In this document: piece by piece, positions 34,168-43,310 of the stretch
Numbering within the stretch: the first letter of the stretch is position 1
Layout: every line of letters starts with the position of its first letter
Assembly (NCBI RefSeq): GCF_001045465.1
Contig: NZ_LFND01000005.1
Location: 248,001 to 312,000 of the forward strand
DNA: 64,000 bases
Direction: 5' to 3'
From: Chryseobacterium angstadtii
GTDB taxonomy: Bacteria > Bacteroidota > Bacteroidia > Flavobacteriales > Weeksellaceae
The notes under the pieces: generated by a model
What the model was told of the DNA's origin: nothing
The model's database searches: none
What the model saw: only the letters and a program-made list of their open reading frames with translations
Position numbers and translations under genes: made by a program

Positions 34168-34260
34168 AATTTAATTTAAATCATTTAACGATTTAAGAAT
34201 TTAAAAATTAATAACCTGGAATGTTTAAACTTTTTTAATCATTCAATTTTTAAATCAAAC
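34168..34260. repeat. AT-rich inverted microrepeats in the amaB-lat spacer
   Basis: ATTTAAATCATTTAACGATTTAAGAATTT on the left is loosely mirrored by AATCATTCAATTTTTAAATC on the right. No gene and no promoter consensus is seen; the two lysine genes may be cotranscribed through it. Confidence 0.45.
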
Positions 34261-34270
34261 ACAATTAATT

Positions 34271-35596
34271 ATGGAACAAACAATTGATATAAAAGTAAAT
34301 AAAGTAAAAGAAACAGTAGGAAGACACGTTTTGGCAGACGGCTTTGATTTTGTGATGGATATTGAAAAATCCCACGGTTCATGGCTGTATGACAAGCTTA
34401 CAGACAGAGAGTACCTGGATATGTTCTCTATGTTTGCATCAGCCTCTATCGGGTACAATCACCCTTATCTGGTAGAAAGATCAGAGTGGCTGGGAAGAAT
34501 GGCTGTAAACAAGCCTACTTTAGCAGACGTGTATTCAGAGGAGTATGCTCACTTTTTAGAAGTTTTTGAAAGAGTGGTAATTCCCGAAGAACTGCAGTAT
34601 GCTTTCTTTATTGAAGGTGGAAGTTTAGGAGTGGAAAATGCAATGAAGGCGTGCTTCGACTGGAAAACGCGTAAGAATTTTGAAAAAGGACTTCAGACGG
34701 AAGCCGGGATCTGTATTCATTTCAGACAGGCATTTCACGGAAGAAGCGGCTATACTTTGAGTTTAACAAACACTTCTGACCCAAGAAAATATCAGTATTT
34801 CCCGATGTTTGAATGGCCAAGAATCTTAAACCCTAAATTGTCTTTCCCGATTACGGAAGAGAATTTGGAGGAAACCATCAAAAATGAAAAACTGGCTCTT
34901 ATCCAGATTGAAGAAGCTATTCTGATGAATCCAAATAAAGTGGCTTGTATCATCATTGAACCTATCCAGGCAGAAGGAGGTGACAATCACTTTAGAGACG
35001 AATTTTTATTAGGATTAAGAAAAATTTGCGATCAGAATGAGATCCTACTTATTTTTGATGAAGTTCAGACAGGTATTGCCATTACAGGGAAAATGTGGGC
35101 GTTCCAGCATTTTACAGCAAAGCCGGATATTATTTCTTTTGGTAAAAAAGCTCAGGTTTGCGGAGTTTTAGCGAACAGAGAAAAATTTGATCAGGTTCCG
35201 AACAACGTTTTCAGAGAAAGTTCAAGAATTAACTCTACTTTCGGAGGGAACTTTATAGATATGCTTCGTTTCCAGTTGGTGATGGAAGTCATTGAAAAAG
35301 AAAACCTGGTTGAAAATGCAAGAGTGGTTGGAGATTATTTATTGGAAAGATTAAAAGAGCTGGCTCAGAAATATCCTTCGAAAATTTCAAATGCAAGAGG
35401 AAGAGGCCTTATGTGTGCCATTGATCTTCCTTCAGCAGAAGACAGAAACCATTTAATGAGCGAGCTTTTCAAGGATGGATTAATCATTCTTCCGTGTGGA
35501 GATCAGTCACTTCGTTTTAGACCACACCTTAATGTTACACAGGCAGAAATTCAGTTAGCTTTAGACAAAATCGAGAGCAATATTAATAAAATTTAA
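34271..35596 (+). CDS. lat: L-lysine 6-transaminase
   Basis: PLP-dependent class III aminotransferase, 441 residues, moving the epsilon-amino group of lysine to 2-oxoglutarate. Motifs: SMFASASIGYNHPYL, FIEGGSLGVENAMKACFDWK, QAFHGRSGYTLSLTNT, CIIIEPIQAEGGDNHF, the PLP-phenol Asp in LLIFDEVQTGIAITG and the Schiff-base lysine in IISFGKKAQVCG. The RESSRINSTFGGNFIDM segment is characteristic of lysine 6-aminotransferases as first described in Flavobacterium. It lies downstream of its pathway partner, the ALDH7-type dehydrogenase. Confidence 0.93.
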   Translation: MEQTIDIKVNKVKETVGRHVLADGFDFVMDIEKSHGSWLYDKLTDREYLDMFSMFASASIGYNHPYLVERSEWLGRMAVNKPTLADVYSEEYAHFLEVFERVVIPEELQYAFFIEGGSLGVENAMKACFDWKTRKNFEKGLQTEAGICIHFRQAFHGRSGYTLSLTNTSDPRKYQYFPMFEWPRILNPKLSFPITEENLEETIKNEKLALIQIEEAILMNPNKVACIIIEPIQAEGGDNHFRDEFLLGLRKICDQNEILLIFDEVQTGIAITGKMWAFQHFTAKPDIISFGKKAQVCGVLANREKFDQVPNNVFRESSRINSTFGGNFIDMLRFQLVMEVIEKENLVENARVVGDYLLERLKELAQKYPSKISNARGRGLMCAIDLPSAEDRNHLMSELFKDGLIILPCGDQSLRFRPHLNVTQAEIQLALDKIESNINKI

Positions 35597-35658
35597 AACC
35601 AAAGATTTGTAATTTTCAAAAAAACATTGTACATTTAGATACTCAAACGATATAGAAT

Positions 35659-35889
35659 ATGGAAAGAAGTACGAGAGTATCGGTTTTTGAAAGTGACAAG
35701 CCTTCAGAAATCCAACTAATAAAGTCTAAATTGGATGATGCACAAATTACAAACAGCGTCGAAAACAGTTATCTTACATTCACGACGACACCTACTGCAA
35801 CATCGTTAAAAGTAATGGTAGATCTGGAAGACGAGAAGAATGCATTTCAGATTATTGATGCATACCTTCAACAAAGTGAAAATCAATAA
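35659..35889 (+). CDS. DUF2007-type putative signal-transducing protein
   Basis: 76-residue soluble protein resembling the DUF2007 family: RVSVFESDKPSEIQLIKSKLDDAQI resembles the ferredoxin-like beta-alpha start, and LKVMVDLEDEKNAFQIIDAYLQQ the closing part. Its function is not known. It follows lat by 62 nt on the same strand. The spacer after it starts with a hairpin, CCGAAAATTAATTTAAATTAATTTTCGG near 35926-35953, that can act as terminator. Confidence 0.75.
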   Translation: MERSTRVSVFESDKPSEIQLIKSKLDDAQITNSVENSYLTFTTTPTATSLKVMVDLEDEKNAFQIIDAYLQQSENQ

Positions 35890-35925
35890 AAACAATTTCA
35901 TAATTTTAAATTTTACTACTTCGAA

Positions 35926-35958
35926 CCGAAAATTAATTTAAATTAATTTTCGGTTTTT
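35926..35958 (+). terminator. Terminator after the DUF2007 gene
   Basis: ACCGAAAATTAATTT and its reverse complement AAATTAATTTTCGGT form a long stem with almost no spare loop, followed by TTTTTGG. It may be read in both directions. Confidence 0.7.
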
Positions 35959-36069
35959 TGGTTCAAAAAATGGTTAGCATTTAAACGTTTAAATATTTAA
36001 AAATTGAAAGATTAAAAAATTCAAAAATTAAGAGATTAAGAATAGGAATTCCTGTTCTGTGTATTTGAT

Positions 36070-36334
36070 AAAATATTCAATAAGGGTGGGCTTTAGCCTG
36101 CCTTCAGAATAATGGTCATTATATTCGGTTTTAGCCAAAATCAAAATATGAACAAAGAGGATTTGTTCTCTGTACAATATAAAATATTCAATAGGGGTGG
36201 GCTTTAGCCCGCCTTCAGAATAAATCCTAGCTAATCCGGCTTTAGCCGAAATTAAAATAGGAACAAAGAAGATTTGTTCTTCGTACGAAATAAAATATTC
36301 AATAGCGGTGGGCTTCAGCCCGCCTTCAAAATAT
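36070..36334. repeat. Tandem 111-bp repeat, 2.4 copies
   Basis: Units begin at 36070, 36181 and 36292, each with AAAATATTCAATA. Each carries three hairpins: GGTGGGCTTTAGCCCGCC (36085, 36196, 36307), CGGCTTTAGCCG, and GAACAAA-gaaga-TTTGTTC. Substitutions between copies fall largely at unpaired or wobble positions. No coding frame. The repeat fills most of the 474-bp gap between the DUF2007 gene and the GNAT gene; 35985-36050 before it is AT-rich microrepeat. Confidence 0.85.
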
Positions 36335-36363
36335 AAACATTCTTATTAAAAAATAAACCAAAA

Positions 36364-36876
36364 ATGAACGTAGAAACTCAGCTGAGGAAAGCAGAAATTG
36401 AAGACAGAAATGCTATTTGGGCTATTATCCAACAGTCTATTGAAAGAAGAAAACAGGACGGAAGCACCCAATGGCAGAATGGCTATCCCAACATGGGAAC
36501 CGTGGAAAGTGACATTGCAAAAGGCTTTGGATATGTTCTTACTGTAGAAAATGAAATCGCAGTATATGCAGCCCTGATACTGAATGATGAACCGGCTTAC
36601 AGTACCATTGAAGGAGCTTGGCTCAGCGACGGAGAATTTGTAGTGGTACACAGAGTAGCGGTAGATGGAAAATTTGCAGGCCAGGGAATGGTGAAGAAAT
36701 TATTTGATCATATTGAAGATTTCACAAGAGCTCAGGGAATTCAAAGTATAAAAGTAGATACAAATTATGATAATATTGCCATGTTGAAAATCCTGGAAAG
36801 TAAAGGATATTCCTACTGTGGCGAGGTCCTTTTAGCAGACGGAATGAGAAAAGCCTATGAGAAGATTATAATTTAA
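36364..36876 (+). CDS. GNAT-family N-acetyltransferase
   Basis: 170-residue acetyltransferase of the GCN5 superfamily. N-terminal RKAEIEDRNAIWAIIQQSIERRK, central strand FVVVHRVAVDGKFAGQGMVKKLFDHIEDFTRAQG containing the Q/RxxGxG/A acetyl-CoA motif as AGQGMV, and the late IKVDTNYDNIAMLKILESKGYSYCGEV that is typical of the family. Substrate unknown. It starts immediately after the 111-bp repeat array and has its own spacing from the efflux operon, so it is probably a single-gene unit. Confidence 0.85.
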   Translation: MNVETQLRKAEIEDRNAIWAIIQQSIERRKQDGSTQWQNGYPNMGTVESDIAKGFGYVLTVENEIAVYAALILNDEPAYSTIEGAWLSDGEFVVVHRVAVDGKFAGQGMVKKLFDHIEDFTRAQGIQSIKVDTNYDNIAMLKILESKGYSYCGEVLLADGMRKAYEKIII

Positions 36877-36949
36877 GTCAAAAGTTAAATCAACTTTCAT
36901 TGAATTTTTAAAAGAAGTTGTATTTATAAACTCTATCATGTTTGTTCGT

Positions 36950-36964
36950 TTAGTTCTGAACTAA
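36950..36964. promoter_or_regulatory. Operator candidate for the efflux operon
   Basis: TTAGTTCTGAACTAA, a perfect 15-bp odd palindrome ending 4 bp before the -7 box TACTTTTG (36969-36976), which lies 16 nt upstream of the regulator start codon. A repressor here would block transcription, consistent with autoregulation by the GbsR/MarR-like protein. Confidence 0.68.
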
Positions 36965-36968
36965 TTTT

Positions 36969-36976
36969 TACTTTTG
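36969..36976 (+). promoter_or_regulatory. -7 box of the efflux operon
   Basis: TACTTTTG, an exact TAnnTTTG match. A TTTG at 36941-36944 could be the -33 element, though the 24-nt spacing is longer than usual. Confidence 0.55.
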
Positions 36977-36992
36977 TCAAAATTTTTATATT

Positions 36993-37448
36993 ATGCACCA
37001 AAGTATAGAAATTGATGAAAAAATTTTTCAAGATGCCGTAAAGTTTTATGGCACCGTTTTCAACCTACCGCCTTTAGCTTCAAAAATCTATTCCTACCTT
37101 CTTTTCGATTATGAGAAAGTAGGAATTACTTTTGATGAATTTGTGGAAGTGCTTTCCGCAAGCAAAAGCTCTGTATCAACGAGTATTTCACTACTGTTGA
37201 ATGCCCAGCTTATCATAGACCACAATAAAATGGACGAGAGGAAACGGTATTTTTTCATCAATGACGAGTACAAGAAGATCAGATTTGAAAAAATAGTTCA
37301 AAAAATGCAGGACGAACTCAAATTACTGGATGATCTCAACCATTTTAAAAAAAATCATGACAATGAATACAATGAACGAATAGACGCTTACAAAGCACTT
37401 CTCAATAAAAACATCGAAAATATTCAGGAATCTCTTAATAAACTTTAA
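36993..37448 (+). CDS. GbsR/MarR-like transcriptional regulator of the efflux pump
   Basis: 151-residue winged-helix protein. VFNLPPLASKIYSYLLFDYEKVGITFDEFVEVLSASKSSVSTSISLLLNAQLI fits the GbsR subfamily, whose helix-turn-helix is SASKSSVSTSI. The C-terminal half is a long helix (FEKIVQKMQDELKLLDDLNHF...) that likely forms the dimer. It is the first gene of the RND pump operon, ending 1 nt before the adaptor gene, with a palindrome on its promoter. Ligand probably a pump substrate (inference). Confidence 0.87.
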   Translation: MHQSIEIDEKIFQDAVKFYGTVFNLPPLASKIYSYLLFDYEKVGITFDEFVEVLSASKSSVSTSISLLLNAQLIIDHNKMDERKRYFFINDEYKKIRFEKIVQKMQDELKLLDDLNHFKKNHDNEYNERIDAYKALLNKNIENIQESLNKL

Positions 37449-37449
37449 A

Positions 37450-38634
37450 ATGAATAATAAGCTAGTTATACTTTCTATTGCAGCGTTTTCACTTACAGCC
37501 TGCAAAAAAGAAGCTCCGAAACAGGATGGTGCGAAACCTTATCCTGTAGTTTCCGTGGAGTCAAAGAATATAGTGGGCTATCAGACCTTTCCGGCTACCA
37601 TACAGGGAAGGGTAAACAATGATGTCCGCGCAAAAATACAGGGATATATCACTCAGGTGCTGGTAGATGAGGGACAGTATGTTACAAAAGGACAGCCTTT
37701 GTTCCGTCTTGAAACCAACATTCTTACTGAAAATGCAGCGGCTTCCAAAGCCGGTATCGGTGCAGCTGAATCTACTATTGCAGCAGCGCAGGCATCCGTA
37801 AATGCAGCTCAGGTAGAGGTGAATAAACTGAAACCATTGGTTCAGAAAAACATCATCAGCAATGTACAGTTGCAGACCGCACAGGCTAATTTAGCCCAGG
37901 CCCAGGCCCAGTTACAGCAGGCGAATGCGGCAAAAAAACAGGCCGTTGCCAATTATAAAGGAGTAGAAGCCAATATTGAATATTCTATCATCCGTGCTCC
38001 TATTTCCGGAGTAATAGGAAGACTTCCTTTAAAAGTAGGTAGTTTGGTAGGACCAACTGATCAGACTCCGTTGACAACGATTTCTGATACCTCTCAGATC
38101 TATGCCTATTTTGCAATGAATGAAAAAGAATATTTTGATTTCCTTGAAAAATCGCCGGGGGCATCCATGCCTGAAAAAATCAAAAACCTTCCTATGGTGG
38201 AACTTCAGTTGGCCAACGGAAGCCTTTATCCTGAAAAAGGAAGAATTGAAGCCATTACAGGACAGATTGATCCTACTACGGGGACTATTCAGTTCAGAGT
38301 TGGCTTTACCAATGCCCAGAAATTACTGAGCAACGGTAACAGCGGAACTATAAGGTTCCCACAGAATTACAACAATGTGCTGGTAGTGCCGGAAAGTGCT
38401 ACTTACGAACAGCAGGGTATTGTTTACGTGTATAAAGTGGAAAAAGACACCGCTAAAAACGTCGTGATTGATGTGGTAGACAGAATAGACAATATGGCAA
38501 TCATAAAATCAGGAGTTAATAAAGGCGAAATTATTGTAGCAGCCGGTATCGGAGGTCTTAAACCAGGTACCGCAATCATAAAGAAACCTATCAAAATGGA
38601 TAGCCTTGTTCAATCAATAAAACCGAAATTCTAA
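37450..38634 (+). CDS. RND efflux periplasmic adaptor (AcrA/MexA type) lipoprotein
   Basis: 394-residue membrane-fusion protein. Lipoprotein signal with lipobox LTAC (residue 18), barrel-sandwich segment VRAKIQGYITQVLVDEGQYVTKGQPLFRLE, a long alpha-hairpin rich in Ala/Gln (about 95-170), then IEYSIIRAPISGVIGRLPLKVGSLV and the beta-barrel and membrane-proximal domains. Joins the inner-membrane pump to the outer-membrane channel. Its last base overlaps the ATG of the pump gene (ATGA-like junction TAATG at 38632). Confidence 0.93.
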   Translation: MNNKLVILSIAAFSLTACKKEAPKQDGAKPYPVVSVESKNIVGYQTFPATIQGRVNNDVRAKIQGYITQVLVDEGQYVTKGQPLFRLETNILTENAAASKAGIGAAESTIAAAQASVNAAQVEVNKLKPLVQKNIISNVQLQTAQANLAQAQAQLQQANAAKKQAVANYKGVEANIEYSIIRAPISGVIGRLPLKVGSLVGPTDQTPLTTISDTSQIYAYFAMNEKEYFDFLEKSPGASMPEKIKNLPMVELQLANGSLYPEKGRIEAITGQIDPTTGTIQFRVGFTNAQKLLSNGNSGTIRFPQNYNNVLVVPESATYEQQGIVYVYKVEKDTAKNVVIDVVDRIDNMAIIKSGVNKGEIIVAAGIGGLKPGTAIIKKPIKMDSLVQSIKPKF

Positions 38635-41600
38635 TGATAAAAAACTTTATTAACAGACCGGTTTTATCTACCGTAATCTCAATTTTGATTGTGATTCTCG
38701 GTGTGCTAGGGCTGATCTCGTTACCGGTTACACAGTATCCGGATATTGCACCTCCCACAGTAAGCGTATCAGCCAGCTATACGGGAGCGAATGCCGAAAC
38801 GGTCATGAAAAGTGTGGTAGTCCCTTTGGAAGAGCAGATCAATGGGGTGGAAGGTATGGACTATATCACTTCCAGTGCCGGAAATGATGGTTCTGCCCAG
38901 ATCCAGGTATTCTTTAAACAGGGAATAGACCCGGATATCGCTTCAGTAAACGTACAGAACCGTGTGGCAAGAGCAACGCCGCTTCTGCCTTCTGAAGTAA
39001 CCCGTTCAGGGGTTGTTACCCAAAAACAGCAGACAAGTGCCCTGATGTATATGTCCTTCTATTCCGAAAATAAGGATCTGGATGATGTATACCTTCAGAA
39101 CTTTTTGAATATCAATATTATTCCGAATCTTAAAAGGATTAATGGTGTAGGGGATGCCAACGTTTTCGGAGGTAAAAACTATTCGATGAGAATCTGGCTG
39201 GACCCTGCAAAAATGGCGGCTTACAGTGTAACACCAACAGACGTAACCAACGCCATCAATGAGCAGAGTAGAGAAGCCGCTGCGGGATCTATAGGACAGA
39301 ATAGCGGAAGTTCTTTTGAATATATCATTAAATATGTAGGTAAATTCAACGATAAGGAACAGTACGATAATATTATCATCAAGGCTCTTGCCAACGGACA
39401 AAACCTGATGCTGAAAGATGTTGCTAAAGTAGAACTGGCAGGCCAGTCTTACAGCGGAATCGGGGAGAATGGAAACAACCCTTCCATCAGTATGGGGATT
39501 TTCCAGACTCCGGGATCCAATGCTCAGGAGATTATCAAGAACATTAAAGATTATCTGAAATCGGCGGAAGGAACTTTTCCAAAGGGAATCAAGTATACTT
39601 TCAACTTTGATACCAACGAATTCCTGGAAGCTTCCATTGAAAAGGTAGTACATACCCTGATTGAAGCCTTTATCCTTGTATTTATCGTAGTGTATATTTT
39701 CCTTCAGGATTTCAGATCTACCCTGATTCCGGCCATTGCGGTTCCGGTATCTATTGTGGGAGCATTCTTCTTCCTGAATCTCTTCGGATATTCATTAAAC
39801 CTCTTAACCCTTTTCGCATTGGTATTGGCCATCGGTATTGTGGTGGATGACGCCATCGTCGTCGTCGAGGCTGTCCATGCGAAGATGGAACATGGTATTT
39901 CAGATGCTAAAAAGGCAACTGTAGAAGCGATGGATGAGATCACGGGAGCAATTATCTCTATTACATTGGTAATGGCAGCCGTATTTATTCCGGTAACGTT
40001 TATTACAGGTCCTACAGGGGTATTTTATCAGCAGTTTGGAATTACGCTTATCGTAGCGATTATTATTTCTGCCATCAACGCCTTAACTTTAAGTCCGGTT
40101 TTATGTTCATTATTCTTAAAGCCTCACGCAGAACATCATACAGAATACAAAAACCTTAATTTCCTTCAGAAATTTTTCTATAAGTTCAATATTGCTTTTA
40201 AAACAACTACGGAACGTTACGGAAGAGGATTTGTATTCCTGTTAAGACATAAGTGGGTAACCCTGGTTATTTTTGCCGTTACCGGAGGAATTTTATTCTG
40301 GGCAAGCAGCAGCATGAAGAAAGGTTTCGTTCCTACAGAAGATAGAGGAATTATCTTTACAGATGTTCAGCTTCCTCCGGGAGCTTCTATGGAAAGAACT
40401 TATAATGTTTTAAAAACTCTTCAGGCTAAGGCTATGAAAGTTCCGGGAGTTCAGAACGTAACCATTTCAACAGGTAGAGGATTCTTATCCGGAAACGGAA
40501 GTAACAACGGTCTTGCCTTTGTGAAGCTGAAACCTTTTGACGAAAGGAAAAAAGACGGCCAGACTTCTGAAGATATCACCAAAAAACTATTTGGAATTGT
40601 AGGATCTGTTCCTGATGCCAAAGTAGTATTCTTCCAGCCGCCAAGTGTACCGGGATTCGGGAATAGTGCCGGTTTTGAAATGGTACTGTTGGATAAATCC
40701 GGAGGAGAATATGCAGATCTGGATAATAAAACCAATGAATTCATCGGTAAGCTGATGCAGAGACCGGAAATTGAATTTGCACAGACTTCGTTCAATACAA
40801 AATATCCACAGTATCAGATGGAGATCAATGTTCCTCTGACCAAGCAGCTTGGTGTTTCGGTAAGTGATATTCTCGCTACCATGCAGGGATATATCGGAGG
40901 AATCTATACCGCCGACTTTACTAAGTATGGGAAGCAGTTCAGAGTAATGGTTCAGGCCCTTCCTGAAAACAGAAAGAACATTGAAAACCTGAACGAACTT
41001 TACGTAAGAACAGGTTCAGGAGTCATGTCTCCTATCTCACAGTTCGTAACCCTGAAAAAAGCCTACGGACCTCAGTCTGTAAGCCGTTATAACCTCTTTA
41101 CTTCGGTAAAAGTGACAGGAGCAAACTCTGCAGGATACAGTTCCGGAGATGCAATCGCTGCGGTACAGCAAGTGGCCCATGAAACCTTGAATCAAAATTA
41201 TGCCGTAGAATTTACGGGGTTAACAAGAGAAGAATTGAATTCCGGATCTCAGACGCTGTTGATCTTTGGATTAAGCTTAGTCTTTGTTTACTTTATCCTT
41301 TCTGCTCAGTATGAAAGTTATATTCTACCGTTAATTGTTGTTATTTCCCTTCCTCTTGGGGTAATGGGTGCTTATTTCGGGCAAAAGATCATGGGACTGG
41401 AGAACAATATTTATTTCCAGATCGCCTTGATTATGTTGGTCGGATTATTGGCAAAAAATGCAATTCTTATCGTTGAATTTGCCGTCCAGAGAAGGCATCA
41501 CGGGGAAACCATCGTTATGTCTGCCATCAATGCAGCCAAAGCCAGAGTAAGACCGATTCTGATGACCTCTTTTGCGTTTATCTTCGGATTACTGCCATTG

Positions 41601-41780
41601 GTGCTTGCCAGCGGAATTGGTGCGGTAGGTAACCGTTCCATTGCAACAGGTGCGGCAATTGGATTGTTGATAGGAACTGTTTTAGGATTATTTGTAATTC
41701 CTGTACTGTATGTGATCTTTGAAACACTGCAGGAAAAAATCAAGCCTATTAAAAAAGAAGACATCAGTTTAGCAGAATAA
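38634..41780 (+). CDS. RND multidrug efflux permease (HAE1, AcrB type)
   Basis: 1048-residue proton-driven drug exporter, standard length for the hydrophobe/amphiphile efflux-1 family. Opening MIKNFINRPVLSTVISILIVILGVLGL; the two periplasmic loops follow helices 1 and 7. Proton-relay residues are seen in helix 4, LAIGIVVDDAIVVVEAV (the Asp-Asp pair), with the matching helix 10 lysine in LLAKNAILIVEFA. Substrates probably include lipophilic drugs or detergents; no further inference is possible. Middle gene of regulator-adaptor-permease-channel operon. Confidence 0.95.
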   Translation: MIKNFINRPVLSTVISILIVILGVLGLISLPVTQYPDIAPPTVSVSASYTGANAETVMKSVVVPLEEQINGVEGMDYITSSAGNDGSAQIQVFFKQGIDPDIASVNVQNRVARATPLLPSEVTRSGVVTQKQQTSALMYMSFYSENKDLDDVYLQNFLNINIIPNLKRINGVGDANVFGGKNYSMRIWLDPAKMAAYSVTPTDVTNAINEQSREAAAGSIGQNSGSSFEYIIKYVGKFNDKEQYDNIIIKALANGQNLMLKDVAKVELAGQSYSGIGENGNNPSISMGIFQTPGSNAQEIIKNIKDYLKSAEGTFPKGIKYTFNFDTNEFLEASIEKVVHTLIEAFILVFIVVYIFLQDFRSTLIPAIAVPVSIVGAFFFLNLFGYSLNLLTLFALVLAIGIVVDDAIVVVEAVHAKMEHGISDAKKATVEAMDEITGAIISITLVMAAVFIPVTFITGPTGVFYQQFGITLIVAIIISAINALTLSPVLCSLFLKPHAEHHTEYKNLNFLQKFFYKFNIAFKTTTERYGRGFVFLLRHKWVTLVIFAVTGGILFWASSSMKKGFVPTEDRGIIFTDVQLPPGASMERTYNVLKTLQAKAMKVPGVQNVTISTGRGFLSGNGSNNGLAFVKLKPFDERKKDGQTSEDITKKLFGIVGSVPDAKVVFFQPPSVPGFGNSAGFEMVLLDKSGGEYADLDNKTNEFIGKLMQRPEIEFAQTSFNTKYPQYQMEINVPLTKQLGVSVSDILATMQGYIGGIYTADFTKYGKQFRVMVQALPENRKNIENLNELYVRTGSGVMSPISQFVTLKKAYGPQSVSRYNLFTSVKVTGANSAGYSSGDAIAAVQQVAHETLNQNYAVEFTGLTREELNSGSQTLLIFGLSLVFVYFILSAQYESYILPLIVVISLPLGVMGAYFGQKIMGLENNIYFQIALIMLVGLLAKNAILIVEFAVQRRHHGETIVMSAINAAKARVRPILMTSFAFIFGLLPLVLASGIGAVGNRSIATGAAIGLLIGTVLGLFVIPVLYVIFETLQEKIKPIKKEDISLAE

Positions 41781-41797
41781 AATTAAGATTTAAGAAA

Positions 41798-41862
41798 TTA
41801 GAAGTTAGAGATTAGAAATAAATCTAAAAACTAACTTCTAACTTCTAAACTCTAACTTCTAA
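41798..41862. repeat. Inverted repeat of TTAGAAGTTAGAG words
   Basis: TTAGAAGTTAGAGATTAGAA at 41798-41817 pairs with 41843-41862 at 19 of 20 positions. Its words match the arms of the element at 15121-15405, so they belong to one dispersed family. It fills the gap between permease and channel genes and may reduce expression of the distal gene. Confidence 0.7.
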
Positions 41863-41871
41863 TTAAAAATA

Positions 41872-43287
41872 ATGAAGAGTTTATTAAACATCATAAAAGG
41901 AATCACTTTTTCGGCGGTCATATTAGGTGCCATTACATCATGTATGGCCAGAAAAGAATATGAAAGACCGAAAAATGTTGTCGACGAAAAGCTTTTCCGT
42001 ACAGATATGCTTCCCTCAGACAGTGTAAGTGTAGGAACCGTTTCGTGGAAAGAAATTTTTACGGATCCTATATTGCAGGGGCATATTTCAAAAGCTTTAG
42101 ACAATAATTTAGATATCAGAATTGCCCTGCAGAGCATTGGTTCTGCCGAAGCTTATCTGAAGCAGAGTAAAGCTGCGTATCAGCCCACTCTTTCTGTAGG
42201 ACCCAACTACACCTTTCAGACTCAGTCTATTAATACCCAGTTCGGGCAGATCATTGGAGCGAGACGTTATATTAATCAGTTTGATATTACGGCAAGCATC
42301 GGATGGGAAGCAGATTTATGGGGTAAATTAAAGGCTCAGGAAAAAGCCCAGCTGGCTGCTTATTTGGGAACAGTGGCGGCTCACAAAGCGGTTAAAAGCG
42401 ATCTTGTATCATCTATTGCTTCCGCTTATTACCAGCTTCTGACTTTTGATGCTCAGAAAAGAATTATCAATGAAACGATTGCCGTAAGAGAAAGAAACCT
42501 GGAAACCACCAAAGCTTTAAAAGCTTCCGGAAACCTTACAGAAGTTGCCGTACAGCAGAGTGAAGCTCTTGTTTTTAATGCAAAATCACTGTTGATTGAT
42601 ATTGAAACACAAACTCAACTGCTTGAAAACACAATGAGTCTCCTTATGGGAGAACCTTCACATTCTATAGAAAGATCTACACTGGAATCACAAAAAATTC
42701 CTATTGATCTCAAACTAGGATATCCGGCGCAGTTATTGGCCAACCGCCCAGACGTTATGAGAGCAGAGTATAACCTTATGAATGCTTTTGAACTGACGAA
42801 TTCTGCAAAAGCCCAGTTTTATCCTACTTTAAAACTTACGGGAAGTGGAGGACTGCAGTCGGTAGATCTTGATCATTTATTCAGTGTCAATTCATTATTT
42901 GCCAATGTGGTGGCAGGTTTGGCGCAGCCGATTTTAAATAAAAGGCAGATCCAGACCAACTACGATGTAAGTCTGGCGAATCAGGAAACAGCTTATCTGA
43001 ACTTTAGAAAAACGGTTCTTACGGCCGGGAAAGAAGTTTCAGATGCCATCAGAGTATTTTCTGTGCAGGATTCTTTTATTGAATTAAAACAGAAGGAATT
43101 GGATGCCTACAAGAAATCGGTTGACTATTCTCAGGAATTGGTGAACTATGGTATGGCCAATTACCTCGAAGTATTGAATGCAAGCGTTAATTCATTAAAT
43201 GCGGAGCTTAATATCTCCAATGCGGAATACAGTAAAATGAAAGCTGCCGTAGAGCTGTATCAGGCTCTTGGTGGTGGATGGAAATAA
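41872..43287 (+). CDS. TolC/OprM-like outer-membrane efflux lipoprotein
   Basis: 471-residue outer-membrane channel of the NodT/OprM type. Lipoprotein signal with cysteine in AITSCMARKEYERP (about residue 24), then two homologous efflux-protein repeats: WKEIFTDPILQGHISKALDNNLDIRIALQSI and, in the second half, YPAQLLANRPDVMRAEYNLMNAFELTNSAKAQFYPTLKL, which is the canonical NodT-family motif. Forms the exit duct of the RND pump encoded just upstream. Last gene of the operon; a strong terminator follows. Confidence 0.94.
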   Translation: MKSLLNIIKGITFSAVILGAITSCMARKEYERPKNVVDEKLFRTDMLPSDSVSVGTVSWKEIFTDPILQGHISKALDNNLDIRIALQSIGSAEAYLKQSKAAYQPTLSVGPNYTFQTQSINTQFGQIIGARRYINQFDITASIGWEADLWGKLKAQEKAQLAAYLGTVAAHKAVKSDLVSSIASAYYQLLTFDAQKRIINETIAVRERNLETTKALKASGNLTEVAVQQSEALVFNAKSLLIDIETQTQLLENTMSLLMGEPSHSIERSTLESQKIPIDLKLGYPAQLLANRPDVMRAEYNLMNAFELTNSAKAQFYPTLKLTGSGGLQSVDLDHLFSVNSLFANVVAGLAQPILNKRQIQTNYDVSLANQETAYLNFRKTVLTAGKEVSDAIRVFSVQDSFIELKQKELDAYKKSVDYSQELVNYGMANYLEVLNASVNSLNAELNISNAEYSKMKAAVELYQALGGGWK

Positions 43288-43310
43288 GAATTCCAACCAA
43301 TATACATAAC

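Noticed and set aside
36070..36334. CRISPR array
   Set aside because: Period is 111 bp with only 2.4 units, no unique spacers and no cas genes nearby; units are similar over their full length, so it is a tandem repeat.
39006..39653. 215-codon frame antisense to the RND permease gene
   Set aside because: Overlaps a complete pump gene and shows no family features.
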